From: Chitinophaga pinensis
GTDB lineage: Bacteria; Bacteroidota; Bacteroidia; Chitinophagales; Chitinophagaceae
Assembly (NCBI GenBank): GCA_902167325.1
Contig: LR632930.1
Location: forward strand, 4,774,001 to 4,838,000
Reading direction: 5' to 3'
Length of the DNA stretch: 64,000 nt
Shown: positions 27,982 to 37,012 of the stretch, piece after piece
Position numbering within the stretch: the stretch's first letter is position 1
Layout: every line of letters starts with the position of its first letter
The notes under the pieces: generated by a model
Databases searched by the model: none
Told to the model about the DNA's origin: nothing
What the model saw: only the letters and a program-made list of their open reading frames with translations
Translations under genes and position numbers: made by a program

Positions 27982-28015
27982 TGTGGATAAGGAATTTATA
28001 CACACATGGGGATAA
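27982..28015. other. Cluster of three DnaA-box-like 9-mers beside smc (possible origin or DnaA-controlled site)
   Basis: Within 34 nt lie TGTGGATAA at 27982-27990 (reverse of TTATCCACA, a perfect DnaA box), TTATACACA at 27996-28004 (fits TTATNCACA) and TGGGGATAA at 28007-28015 (reverse TTATCCCCA, one mismatch). An AT-rich stretch with a small inverted repeat ATTGTAAACAAT follows at 28028-28039. They sit in the 376-nt divergent gap between smc and the FUSC gene. The rest of that gap holds two promoter boxes and a CCCCTTAGGGG palindrome near 28106; no gene is seen in it. Whether this is a replication origin is unproven. Confidence 0.35.
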
Positions 28016-28132
28016 TTTATGCACTGCAATTGTAAACAATATAGACTATCTTACTGATAACGAATCAAATACGCTCACAAACGAATGAATACTGACTGCC
28101 ACTTCCCCCTTAGGGGATGCCAGCATTATTCG

Positions 28133-28140
28133 TAATTTTG
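28133..28140 (+). promoter_or_regulatory. TAATTTTG -7 box upstream of the FUSC gene
   Basis: An exact TAnnTTTG match ends 6 nt before the ATG at 28147, so the message could start at or next to the start codon. No exact -33 TTTG was seen. Confidence 0.45.
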
Positions 28141-28146
28141 CCCGCA

Positions 28147-30378
28147 ATGCAAGAACGTTGGACCAAAGAAGCGAAAGCCTTTATTTTCAGTTACCATTTC
28201 AGCAACGGCCTGCGCACAACACTGAGCGTGGTTGTCCCCTCCCTTATTTTCGGCCTTAGCGGCCACCTCACCACCGGTATCGCCATTTCCATGGGCGCCC
28301 TCTGCACCGCCCTGGCGGATGTTCCCGGCACCATTATTCATAAGCGGAACGGACTGATCATCAGTACCATCCTGATCTTCCTCACCGCCCTCGGTACCGG
28401 CCTGCTCCTGCCCTATACCCCGGCCCTCGTGGTTTGGGTGGGACTTTGCAGCTTCTTTTACAGCATGCTGCTCATATACGGCAACCGTGGCGGCAACATC
28501 GGCGTGGGGGGCCTCCTCGTTATGGTATCTGTCATGGCCGAAAGCCTCACCTGGCAACAGGCCATCCACGTGTCCCTCTACACCCTCAGCGGCTCCATCT
28601 GGTACGCCCTGCTTGCCCTCCTCCTCTGGCAGATCAGGCCCTACCTTACAGTACAGCAAACGCTGGGCGACTGCATCCAGCAAACCGCGAAATACCTCCG
28701 CCTCCGGGCCGACTTCTACCGCCCCGAAAAAGATATTACCACTACATACAGAGACGTACTCGCCCAGCAGGTGATCGTGAACGAGAAAATGGAAGCCGTA
28801 CGCGAGCTGCTGCTAAAAATGCGCTCTGCCCAGCAGGGCACCACCTCCATTTCCAAAAGCATGGTGCTCATATTCCTCGACCTGGTGGATATGCACGAGC
28901 AGATCATGGCCTCCCAGATCGATTATACCTCCCTTCAGAAGCGCTTCGCCGGCACACAGGTCATTGAACAGCTGCAGCATACCATTGTACAGTTTGCGGA
29001 TGAGCTGGATAACATCGGCATCGCCGTTTCCGCCGGATTACGATCTATGCCGCATGTAAACCTCAAACTGGAGCTGGAGAAATCCCGCAGGGCGTTCAAA
29101 GCCCATCAGTCGTCGCTGGCTACGCTCCGTGAGCGGGCGGATCTTATTCCCTTCGACAGTATATTCGATAACCTCGACCATATTGCGCAACGCCTCTATA
29201 ACCTCCACCGCCTCACCCGGCTGGAAAGGGCTAAGGAGGCCTCATTCGACCATCAGCTGGAGCTGTCCAAGTTCACCACGCGGCAGCGGTATGATGTGGA
29301 AACATTCCGCAATAACATTACCTTCAATTCCCACATCTTCCGCCACGCACTGCGTACAGCGCTGGCTATGGTGGCGGGCTTTATGCTGGGGCACCTGCTG
29401 CATCTCAGCAAAACCTACTGGATCCTGCTCACCATCATGGTGATCATGAAACCCGGTTTCAGCCTAACGAAAACGCGCAGCTACCAGCGCATCATAGGCA
29501 CACTTATCGGTGCTTTCTGTGCCGCGGGCATCCTGTATCTGACCAAAAACGACGTGGTCATCTTCTCCGTCATGCTCATCTGCATCCTCGGTGCCTACAG
29601 CTTCCAGACATATCATTATGTCACGAGCGTGGTGTTTATGACACCGTTTATCGTGTTCCTGCTGCACTTTCTCCACCCGGCAGATTTCGAGAACGTTACC
29701 CAGCGTGTGCTGGATACCCTGATAGGCGGAGGCATCGCCTTCCTTTTCAACTACTTCTTCTGGCCCAGCTGGGAATACCGGTTCCTGCCCGATTACATGG
29801 TCAAAACCATGGTAGCTAATCAGCAATACCTCCGGGAAGTAACTAACCTGTATACAGACAGGCCTTTCAGCCTGATTGCTTATAAACTGGCACGGAAAGA
29901 TGTGAATGTGTCTACGGCCAACCTCACCTCCGCCTTCCAGCGGATGCTTTCGGAGCCGAAGAGCAAGCAGAAGCATGGCTCACAGTTGTATCATTTCGTG
30001 GTGTTAAGCCACTCCCTTTCCAGCCACATCGCCCAGCTATCGGCCTATGCGTTGCAGCACCGGCTGGAATACCAGCGGCCGGAGTACCGGGACATTTTCC
30101 TGTATCTCAACCTGCTCATGGACCAGGTGGCCGAATATGTAAATGCGGGAACATGGGGTAACGACCCTGAGGTGCCTTCCGCTTTCCATTCGTTGGAAGA
30201 CAGGCTTACCCATCTCATTACCGTAAGGCAGGAGCAGATCAACCAGGGGCAGGGGCACACTTCGGAGCGCACGGAAATGCTGGAAATAAAGCACGTACGC
30301 GATCAGCTCCAGGCGCTGCATACCGTCCTGAAAGACATGAAAAAGGCCGCCATTCGCGGGGCCGAGATTACCGACTGA
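28147..30378 (+). CDS. FUSC family inner-membrane protein (YccS/YhfK-like)
   Basis: A 743-residue membrane protein with two hydrophobic blocks: about six helices near residues 15-175 and another set near 395-540, separated by a soluble helical region and followed by a cytosolic C-terminal helical tail. This duplicated arrangement and length match YccS/FUSC proteins, some of which are linked to aromatic-acid or fusaric-acid efflux; the true function of YccS-type proteins is poorly known. The conserved FUSC core is seen around HALRTALAMVAGFMLGHLL and LTIMVIMKPGFSLTKTRSYQR. I start at 28147 (MQERWTKEAK), just after a TAATTTTG box. The stop is 4 nt from that of convergent bshC. Confidence 0.85.
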   Translation: MQERWTKEAKAFIFSYHFSNGLRTTLSVVVPSLIFGLSGHLTTGIAISMGALCTALADVPGTIIHKRNGLIISTILIFLTALGTGLLLPYTPALVVWVGLCSFFYSMLLIYGNRGGNIGVGGLLVMVSVMAESLTWQQAIHVSLYTLSGSIWYALLALLLWQIRPYLTVQQTLGDCIQQTAKYLRLRADFYRPEKDITTTYRDVLAQQVIVNEKMEAVRELLLKMRSAQQGTTSISKSMVLIFLDLVDMHEQIMASQIDYTSLQKRFAGTQVIEQLQHTIVQFADELDNIGIAVSAGLRSMPHVNLKLELEKSRRAFKAHQSSLATLRERADLIPFDSIFDNLDHIAQRLYNLHRLTRLERAKEASFDHQLELSKFTTRQRYDVETFRNNITFNSHIFRHALRTALAMVAGFMLGHLLHLSKTYWILLTIMVIMKPGFSLTKTRSYQRIIGTLIGAFCAAGILYLTKNDVVIFSVMLICILGAYSFQTYHYVTSVVFMTPFIVFLLHFLHPADFENVTQRVLDTLIGGGIAFLFNYFFWPSWEYRFLPDYMVKTMVANQQYLREVTNLYTDRPFSLIAYKLARKDVNVSTANLTSAFQRMLSEPKSKQKHGSQLYHFVVLSHSLSSHIAQLSAYALQHRLEYQRPEYRDIFLYLNLLMDQVAEYVNAGTWGNDPEVPSAFHSLEDRLTHLITVRQEQINQGQGHTSERTEMLEIKHVRDQLQALHTVLKDMKKAAIRGAEITD

Positions 30379-30382
30379 TAAT

Positions 30383-32017
30383 TTACAGTTCTGTTACGAT
30401 GATGAACTGATCGGTGACGGGGATACAGAATTGCAGGATATGGTCGAAGAATGCCGGCCCATATTCTGCATAATAAGGCAACAGGTTTTCCTTCCGCTCC
30501 TGCAGGGAGTTACCAGGGAAAAGGCGATCTTTCACCGTTTGTATCTGCTCCGTCTGCCAGGCAAACTTCTTCTTCTCTGCACGCAGGAACTTATGTTCCA
30601 GCTTTCCCACCGACTTAACAGCACGGGCACGCTCCGCATTTACGCTGGCGCCAAGGGTGATATCGATCTGCTTCGCTTTTTCCTCCAGTTCGTTAAACAG
30701 CTTTTCCACGGCTGCATATTCTTCGCGCAGCACGAGGCTGGCGTTGGTATGGGCATGTACGAACTTGCTGATGAGGAGCCCCGTGTCTTCAAAAAGCGCA
30801 TCGGGCGAAAGGCCCAGCTTTGCCAGGCGGGCATGTTCTTCGCGGCGCACCCAAAGGAAGGAGTTGCGCAGCAGCACCGCAGGATATGGTACTTTATGGT
30901 GATGGAAAAGGTCTTTCAGTTCGAGCCAGTAAGCTACTTCACCACCGCCGCCGATAAAGGCGATGTTGGGCAGGATAGTTTCCTGCAAAATGCCACGGAG
31001 GATCACATTTGGACTGAAACGCTCCGGGTTGGCCTCCAGTTCTGCCAGCAATTCGTCGCGCGTGAAGGACAGTGGGGTGTGTAATACTTTCCACACTTCC
31101 CCATCTTTCACGATTCTTTCGCGTTGATTATCGCGGAGATAGAAAAGATTTATTTCGCGCGGGGTGGCCTGCACCTTAAAATGGGCTGCCAGTTTGTCGA
31201 TCGTTTTGGTGACGATCTTCTCCGAGCTTTGCTCCAGCAGCTCTTCCTTCATGATCGGGATCAGCTGCCGTTTAAAGTTGGGATGGTCAGGAATAAGCAC
31301 AACGAGTCCGTAACAGCCAAAAAGGTCGTTTACGAGGCTCAGGGTGGCTTCCTGGATGTTTCCGTGGCTCAGATAGGCTTTCCGGAGGGTTTCCAGCAGT
31401 TCGGGGGCATGGGGCAGGTAGCCGATGCTGTCGCCGATGGATTTGATCATCTCCTCCAGTCCTTCCGTATGCATACGCCCTACGGCGCCGGTCTGGTCGG
31501 TTTCCCAGGTAAGCTTGCGCCCATCGAGGAAAATAGAACCCAGCTCGTCGAGGTCGGCATCCTCGCTGCCCATGTAGTACACAGGAACGAAGTGTTTGCC
31601 GGGGTACTGCAGGGCAAGGTCGCGCGACAGTTTGACGGTCTGAAGTATCTTATATACGAAATAAAGATAACCGGTAAAAATGTTGGGCTGGTGGGCGGTA
31701 CAGACGGTAAAGGTGTTGGTAGCCTGCAGCAGCCCGATGTTGGCACGAACCTCTTCCCTGATCTCGAGATGGCGGTATTGCTGATAAAGGGTATCTGCCA
31801 GAATGTCCCGGCGGAGGGCCTGCCCTTCCTTCACCTTCATGGCCATGGCAAAATCAGGCGCGGCGGGGTTGTATTCGTAAAAATCGCGCAAGGGTGCCTG
31901 CCCGGAGAGGAAATTGGCGATGATAGGACTGAAATAACCTGTTTCTGCAATCGGTATCGTATGGAAAGCAATCGCCGGATGGATATGTTGAATCACTGAG
32001 TCAGAATTTGAGGACAC
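30383..32017 (-). CDS. bshC: Bacillithiol biosynthesis cysteine-adding enzyme BshC
   Basis: A protein of about 540 residues matching BshC, the putative ligase that adds cysteine to glucosaminyl-malate in the last step of bacillithiol synthesis. Family marks include FVPVYYMGSEDADLDELGSI, LTWETDQTGAVGRM, and PFAIFIGGGGEVAYW-like sequence seen here as ANIAFIGGGGEVAYWLELK, plus a C-terminal coiled coil. The cytoplasmic low-molecular-weight thiol it makes is known in Firmicutes and many Bacteroidota. The start is uncertain: GTG at 32017 or GTG at 31996; a TAAATTCG box at 32023-32030 on this strand lies 5 nt before the first. bshA and bshB are not in the window. Confidence 0.9.
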   Translation of the reverse strand: MSSNSDSVIQHIHPAIAFHTIPIAETGYFSPIIANFLSGQAPLRDFYEYNPAAPDFAMAMKVKEGQALRRDILADTLYQQYRHLEIREEVRANIGLLQATNTFTVCTAHQPNIFTGYLYFVYKILQTVKLSRDLALQYPGKHFVPVYYMGSEDADLDELGSIFLDGRKLTWETDQTGAVGRMHTEGLEEMIKSIGDSIGYLPHAPELLETLRKAYLSHGNIQEATLSLVNDLFGCYGLVVLIPDHPNFKRQLIPIMKEELLEQSSEKIVTKTIDKLAAHFKVQATPREINLFYLRDNQRERIVKDGEVWKVLHTPLSFTRDELLAELEANPERFSPNVILRGILQETILPNIAFIGGGGEVAYWLELKDLFHHHKVPYPAVLLRNSFLWVRREEHARLAKLGLSPDALFEDTGLLISKFVHAHTNASLVLREEYAAVEKLFNELEEKAKQIDITLGASVNAERARAVKSVGKLEHKFLRAEKKKFAWQTEQIQTVKDRLFPGNSLQERKENLLPYYAEYGPAFFDHILQFCIPVTDQFIIVTEL

Positions 32018-32195
32018 GAATTTACGTCATTAAACCATTACGAATCTACACATTTCCCCACTGCCATTATTGCCACTTATCACAAAGCTACCCTTCCCCA
32101 CTTGGCTTTGTCACAACAATCTGGCGCTCTATTTGCAAAATCTACGTTGACCCAAATGGATTTCTACACATAGCATTGAAAAAATAATTTATCTT

Positions 32196-34469
32196 ATGAA
32201 GATTGCATATATAGCTTCGTATTACCCCAGAGAGTGCGGAATAGCAACATTTACAGAGCACCTGATCAAGGCCATGCAGTGCCAGGAAACACCTCCGGAA
32301 GTTTGCGTTATCGCCATGAACGATGAAGGTCAAGTGTATGATTATCCACCTGAAGTAACCTTCACCGTACGGCAGAACTATATGCAGGATTACCTGGACG
32401 CAGCAGCCTGGGTGAATAGTAATGGAATTGATCTGGTAGTAGTACAGCATGAGTTCGGCATCTTCGGCGGCGAAAGCGGCATCTTCCTCCTACCTTTCCT
32501 CCATAAACTGAAAACACCTTTCATTACTACTTTCCATACGGTACTGAAAGCACCTTCCTTTTTACAGAAAAGCATTGTCCGCGAAATATCGCGGCAGGCG
32601 GCACGCGTGGTCGTGATGAGCCGCCTTGCCATCTCTTTCCTAGAGGATATTTACGAAGTACCTGCTGAAAAGATCTCATTCATCCCCCATGGTGTTCCCG
32701 ACTTCGAAAAACTCACCATCCGGACTGAAGTAGTACCTGAAGCACTGCGCGAGCGCAAAGTGATCTTCACCTTTGGCCTGCTCAGCAGGAATAAAGGCAT
32801 CGAGACGGTAATTAATGCCCTGCCACAGGTAATAGCGCGCCATCCTGATGCGATGTACGTGGTAGCAGGCAAAACCCATCCCGCCGTGCTCCGCCATGCG
32901 GGAGAAGAGTATCGTAACAGTTTAAAACAACTCGCAAAGGATCTGGGTGTTGAAGACCATATTCTGTTCCTCGACGAGTTCCTTTCCGAAAACGATCTCT
33001 TTGCATGGCTTACCCGTAGCCAGATATACGTTACACCTTATCTTAGTGAGGCGCAGATTACAAGCGGTACGCTCACTTACGCCATGGGTGCGGGTGCGGC
33101 CGTACTGTCTACCCCCTACTGGTATGCCCGCGAATTGCTGGCAGAAGGCCGTGGCAGGCTTTTCGGTTTTGCGCAGCATGAAGCCCTCAGCCAGCTGATC
33201 CTTTCCCTGTTCGACGAGCCGGAAAAACTGGAAGCACTGCGCACAAACGCCCTCGCCTATGGCCGGGAACTGCAATGGAGCCGTATGGGTGCGAGATACC
33301 TGCATCTGGCAATAAAAATCCGGAGCACGCCGCGCCCTAAGCCACTCGCGATCCCCATGCCCGATGCCGCCGCTTTGCCGCCCCTGAACCTCACGCACAT
33401 CCGGCGGCTGACAGATGATACCGGCATCGTTCAGCACGCCAAATACGGCATTCCCAATCTGAAAGAAGGATATTGTGTAGACGATAATGCCCGGGCGCTC
33501 ATGATGCTCCTCATGGCCCAGCAATACCGCAAGGGAAAAGAAGGTCCCGAGCTGCTGCCCGTTTACCTCAGTTTCATCCATTATATGCAAACACCGGATG
33601 GCAACTTCCGGAATTTCCTCAGCTTCAGCCGTCAGTACCTCGACGAGGTAGGCTCCGAAGACTCCTTCGGCCGCACAGTTTGGGCGCTGGGCTATCTCAT
33701 CCGGTTTGCCCCCAACAACTCTTACCGCGAGTTCGCTTACGAACTGTACCACCGTTCCATCCAGCACTTTGATGCGCTGGAGCACCTTCGGGGCCGCGCC
33801 AACACCGTGATCGGTGTATGCCATTATCTCATGCAGCACCCGACAGATGAGGGTATGTTCCATGTGCTCGAACGGCTTGTACAGCCCATGACGGATGCGT
33901 GGGAACGCAATGCTACCCGGGAATGGCGGTGGTATGAGAAGTCGATGACGTACGACAACGGCATCCTCCCTCTTGCCTTACTGCATGCGGCAGAAGTAAC
34001 GGGTAACGAAAGGTGGCGCGAAATTGCTTTAGACAGTCTGTCCTTCCTGGAAAACCTGACTATGGTGCATGGTTATTTTTCGCCCGTGGGCAACAATGGC
34101 TGGCACTGTGAAGGCGGCGCCTGCCCTGTATTCGACCAGCAGGCGATCGAAACCATGGCCATGGTACTCCTCTACCGTCAGGCACATGCAGTTACCGGCG
34201 ATGCTGCCTACCTCGGGAAAATGGTGAACTGCTACCAATGGTTCCTCGGTGAAAACGTGCTCCGCATTCCGCTGTACGACCATGAAACACATGGCTGCTG
34301 CGACGGCCTGTCTGCCGAAGGACTGAACCGCAACCAGGGTGCAGAATCCACACTGGCTTACTTCATCTCGCACCTCACCGTACTCAATTGCTGTGAGGCG
34401 CTTCCCAAACAGGGAAAGCCCGTTCGTACGGCCATAATTTCTACCAACATCATCAGTAAAATCGGATAA
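32196..34469 (+). CDS. GT4 glycosyltransferase fused to a C-terminal alpha/alpha-barrel-like domain
   Basis: A 757-residue two-part protein. Residues 1 to about 375 are a GT-B fold, GT4-type glycosyltransferase: MKIAYIASYYPRECGIATFT at the start, ISFIPHGVPD, FTFGLLSRNKGIETVI and a donor-binding end around TPYLSEAQITSGTLTYAMG. Residues about 395-757 form a second domain (GYCVDDNARALMMLL, WYEKSMTYDNGILPLALLHA, GLNRNQGAESTLAYFISHL) that looks like an (alpha/alpha)6 barrel of the glycosidase/epimerase kind. The protein is cytoplasmic. The next gene starts directly at its stop, so the two GT4 enzymes are co-translated. Family specificity is not readable; mannosyl transfer is a guess from the GH130 neighbour. 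Confidence 0.8.
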   Translation: MKIAYIASYYPRECGIATFTEHLIKAMQCQETPPEVCVIAMNDEGQVYDYPPEVTFTVRQNYMQDYLDAAAWVNSNGIDLVVVQHEFGIFGGESGIFLLPFLHKLKTPFITTFHTVLKAPSFLQKSIVREISRQAARVVVMSRLAISFLEDIYEVPAEKISFIPHGVPDFEKLTIRTEVVPEALRERKVIFTFGLLSRNKGIETVINALPQVIARHPDAMYVVAGKTHPAVLRHAGEEYRNSLKQLAKDLGVEDHILFLDEFLSENDLFAWLTRSQIYVTPYLSEAQITSGTLTYAMGAGAAVLSTPYWYARELLAEGRGRLFGFAQHEALSQLILSLFDEPEKLEALRTNALAYGRELQWSRMGARYLHLAIKIRSTPRPKPLAIPMPDAAALPPLNLTHIRRLTDDTGIVQHAKYGIPNLKEGYCVDDNARALMMLLMAQQYRKGKEGPELLPVYLSFIHYMQTPDGNFRNFLSFSRQYLDEVGSEDSFGRTVWALGYLIRFAPNNSYREFAYELYHRSIQHFDALEHLRGRANTVIGVCHYLMQHPTDEGMFHVLERLVQPMTDAWERNATREWRWYEKSMTYDNGILPLALLHAAEVTGNERWREIALDSLSFLENLTMVHGYFSPVGNNGWHCEGGACPVFDQQAIETMAMVLLYRQAHAVTGDAAYLGKMVNCYQWFLGENVLRIPLYDHETHGCCDGLSAEGLNRNQGAESTLAYFISHLTVLNCCEALPKQGKPVRTAIISTNIISKIG

Positions 34470-35519
34470 ATGAAAATAGCGATCCTCTCCCCCGTGGCCT
34501 GGCGTACACCTCCCGTGCACTACGGGCCATGGGAACTGATCGCGTCCGGCGTAGCCGAAGGACTCGTTCGCCGGGGACTGGACGTTACGCTGTTCGCCAC
34601 TGCCAATGCTGTCACCAGCGCAAAACTGGAAGCGGTATGTCCGCAGGGATATGAGGAAGACCCTACCCTCGACGCCAAGGTGATGGAATGCATGCACATC
34701 AGTCACCTGATGGAACAGGCACATAAATTCGATATCATACACAATCACTTCGACTTCCTCCCCCTTACTTACAGCCGCCTCATCCGCACGCCGATGGTGA
34801 CTACCATCCACGGCTTTTCTTCGGAGAAGATCGTACCCGTGTTCGGACGCTATAACGATATCGCGCATTATGTAGCCATCAGTGAAGCCAACCGGCACCC
34901 TGATCTGCAGTATGCCGCTACCGTATACAACGGCATCGATCCCCGCCTGTTCGACTTTCAGCCGGATCCGGAAGATTACCTGTTGTTCTTTGGCAGGTTC
35001 CACCCGCACAAAGGCGCGCACGACGCCATTTCCATTGCACAGCTCACCGGCCGCAAACTCATCATGGCGGGTATTGTGCAGGACGAAACTTATTTCCGGG
35101 AACAGATAGCACCGCACATCGATGGTGAACGTATTCAGTATGTTGGCGCAGCCGGTGCGGAAGATCGGAACCGGCTGTTAGGGAATGCCTATGCCCTGCT
35201 GCACCCAATCTATTTCGATGAACCGTTCGGGTTAAGTGTGGCAGAAGCCATGATGTGCGGAACGCCAGTAATAGCCTATAACCGTGGCTCCATGCCGGAG
35301 CTAATTAAATCAGGGGAAACAGGGTACCTCGTTAAGGATGCCGCTACCGCGGCGGCCAGCATAGCGGATATTGCCGCAATAGACAGGCAGCAGTGCCGCA
35401 ACTGGGCCTTGTCACGGTTTAGTGTGGATAATATGGTGGATGATTACTTAGCAGTTTACGAACAGGTGTTGCGGAAAGCAACGCCTGCGGGCATAAAGGC
35501 TGGCGCATTACAGCGCTAG
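34470..35519 (+). CDS. GT4 family glycosyltransferase
   Basis: A 349-residue retaining glycosyltransferase with GT-B fold. The N-terminal domain starts MKIAILSPVAWRTPPVHYGP; the C-terminal domain holds FFGRFHPHKGAHDAI and the donor-binding EPFGLSVAEAMMCGTPVIAY with the conserved E-x7-E pattern. It begins at the base after the stop of the fused GT4 gene, indicating an operon and probably a shared pathway. Its stop TAG overlaps the stop of the convergent GH130 gene by 4 nt. Acceptor and donor sugars are unknown. Confidence 0.87.
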   Translation: MKIAILSPVAWRTPPVHYGPWELIASGVAEGLVRRGLDVTLFATANAVTSAKLEAVCPQGYEEDPTLDAKVMECMHISHLMEQAHKFDIIHNHFDFLPLTYSRLIRTPMVTTIHGFSSEKIVPVFGRYNDIAHYVAISEANRHPDLQYAATVYNGIDPRLFDFQPDPEDYLLFFGRFHPHKGAHDAISIAQLTGRKLIMAGIVQDETYFREQIAPHIDGERIQYVGAAGAEDRNRLLGNAYALLHPIYFDEPFGLSVAEAMMCGTPVIAYNRGSMPELIKSGETGYLVKDAATAAASIADIAAIDRQQCRNWALSRFSVDNMVDDYLAVYEQVLRKATPAGIKAGALQR

Positions 35520-36979
35520 CCTTCTTTCACTCTTTTCAGCAAGTCTTTTAAATGCACCGTCGCGAAGGTGGATGCGTAGTCGGACAGTCCGTATGGTATG
35601 AGCAGCTCTTCATTATGAATAAGGGCGCCGCAGCTGTAGAGGACGTTGGGCACGTACCCTTCGCGTTCGTCTTTATTGGGGATGATCAACGGTTCGCGGA
35701 GGCGGCCTATCTCTATCTTGGGATCTTCCAGATCCAGCAGGGTGGCACCGAGGCAGTAGGTGCGCATGGGTCCTACACCGTGTGTAATTACCAGCCAGCC
35801 ATCGGGTGTTTCGATGGGTGAGCCGCAATTGCCGATCTGCACAAACTCCCAGGGATATTTGGGTGTCTGAAGGATCTCCGGGTTTTCCCAGATGTTGATC
35901 TTGTCGGAATACATGATGTAATTGTTGATCCCATCTATGCGCGACATCATGGCGTATTTCCCCTTTATCTTCCGGGGAAAGAGCGCCAGGTTCTTATTCT
36001 GCGCACCTTCTCCGTACAGCGGCATGATCTTGAAATGATAAAAATCGCGCGTTGCCAGCAGCTTTGGCTGAATGGTAATACCATCAAACGCAGTATAGGT
36101 GGCGTAGTAGGTAACGCCACTGGTATCACCGGTGTATTTCACGAAACGGGCATCTTCTATCCCCCGGCTTTCTGCATCTGAGTAAGGGAAAATCACCCGG
36201 TCGGAAATATCGGTATCCAGTGAAAAGTTGATTTCGTAGTAACTGTCGGCCAGCCATAACAGCCGTTCGAGGTTGCGTTTCAGCAGATGATCTACCTGGT
36301 AACGCTGCTGCATATCCCGGATCACTTTTTTAAGCCCCACGTAATCAAACGTATCGGGCAGTGAGCCGGCTACTTCGCGGAACACAGAATCGGGCAGGCG
36401 GATGGAAACTGCGTTCTGGAAGAAAGTCTGTTTCTGATAAATAGTGTTGCGGATTATATCCGGTTCGTCCACATAGTTCCCCGCCGGAACAATGGTCACG
36501 TTGTTATCGCGGTCCACAATCGCCTGACGGAAAACGATGGACGATACGTGCCCTTCGCCCACCGCGCGGAAGCTCAGCACTACCCGCTTCTCTCCTTCTT
36601 CGAGGTTGCTCTGGTCAGGATCTTCCACGATGGATGGATTAAAGAACGCTGCCGATTCAATGGAAAACTCGTTCGTGAAATAGGACCCTATCAGGAGTTT
36701 CCTTTTCATACCCAGCCCTTCGAAATCGAGGCCGAGTGCTTCTACGAGTGGCTTCACCTTATCGGCATGGCGCTCGAATATCCGGGTAATGTTCCGGTGC
36801 CTTCGTGAGAACTCGCGTAGGATAGGATTAATTGCGCCTTCCACGTCCGTGTCAGACATCTCAGTTACTTTCAGGATAACGCCCTTTGCCCGGGCGTCAC
36901 CATTAAAGAAGAACCGGGCCACCACCCGTTTAAGGTCTGGTGTGATCTTGGTCTTCTGCCGTTCGATGGGTATGCGCAT
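35516..36979 (-). CDS. GH130-family phosphorylase-like enzyme
   Basis: A 487-residue protein of the five-bladed propeller GH130 type. GH130 enzymes mostly phosphorolyse beta-mannosides (for example mannosyl-glucose or mannosyl-GlcNAc); some hydrolyse. Family-like features are EDARFVKYTGD, the SRIDGINNYIMYSD segment likely carrying the catalytic Asp, and GNCGSPIETPDGWLVITHGVG. It has an N-terminal extension of about 130 residues (SRRHRNITRIFERHADKV) before the propeller. No signal peptide, so it works in the cytoplasm. It is the last gene of a glgA-glgC-GH130 operon and converges on the GT4 pair. Confidence 0.82.
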   Translation of the reverse strand: MRIPIERQKTKITPDLKRVVARFFFNGDARAKGVILKVTEMSDTDVEGAINPILREFSRRHRNITRIFERHADKVKPLVEALGLDFEGLGMKRKLLIGSYFTNEFSIESAAFFNPSIVEDPDQSNLEEGEKRVVLSFRAVGEGHVSSIVFRQAIVDRDNNVTIVPAGNYVDEPDIIRNTIYQKQTFFQNAVSIRLPDSVFREVAGSLPDTFDYVGLKKVIRDMQQRYQVDHLLKRNLERLLWLADSYYEINFSLDTDISDRVIFPYSDAESRGIEDARFVKYTGDTSGVTYYATYTAFDGITIQPKLLATRDFYHFKIMPLYGEGAQNKNLALFPRKIKGKYAMMSRIDGINNYIMYSDKINIWENPEILQTPKYPWEFVQIGNCGSPIETPDGWLVITHGVGPMRTYCLGATLLDLEDPKIEIGRLREPLIIPNKDEREGYVPNVLYSCGALIHNEELLIPYGLSDYASTFATVHLKDLLKRVKEG

Positions 36980-37012
36980 ATGCCTGATTTTTTAAAGCCT
37001 GTGCCTGCCGGA

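Noticed and set aside
32018-32195. Possible DnaA-like sites (TTCTACACA and TTATCACAA) before the GT4 gene
   Set aside because: Each has one or two mismatches at conserved positions and they are dispersed, unlike the cluster at 27982.
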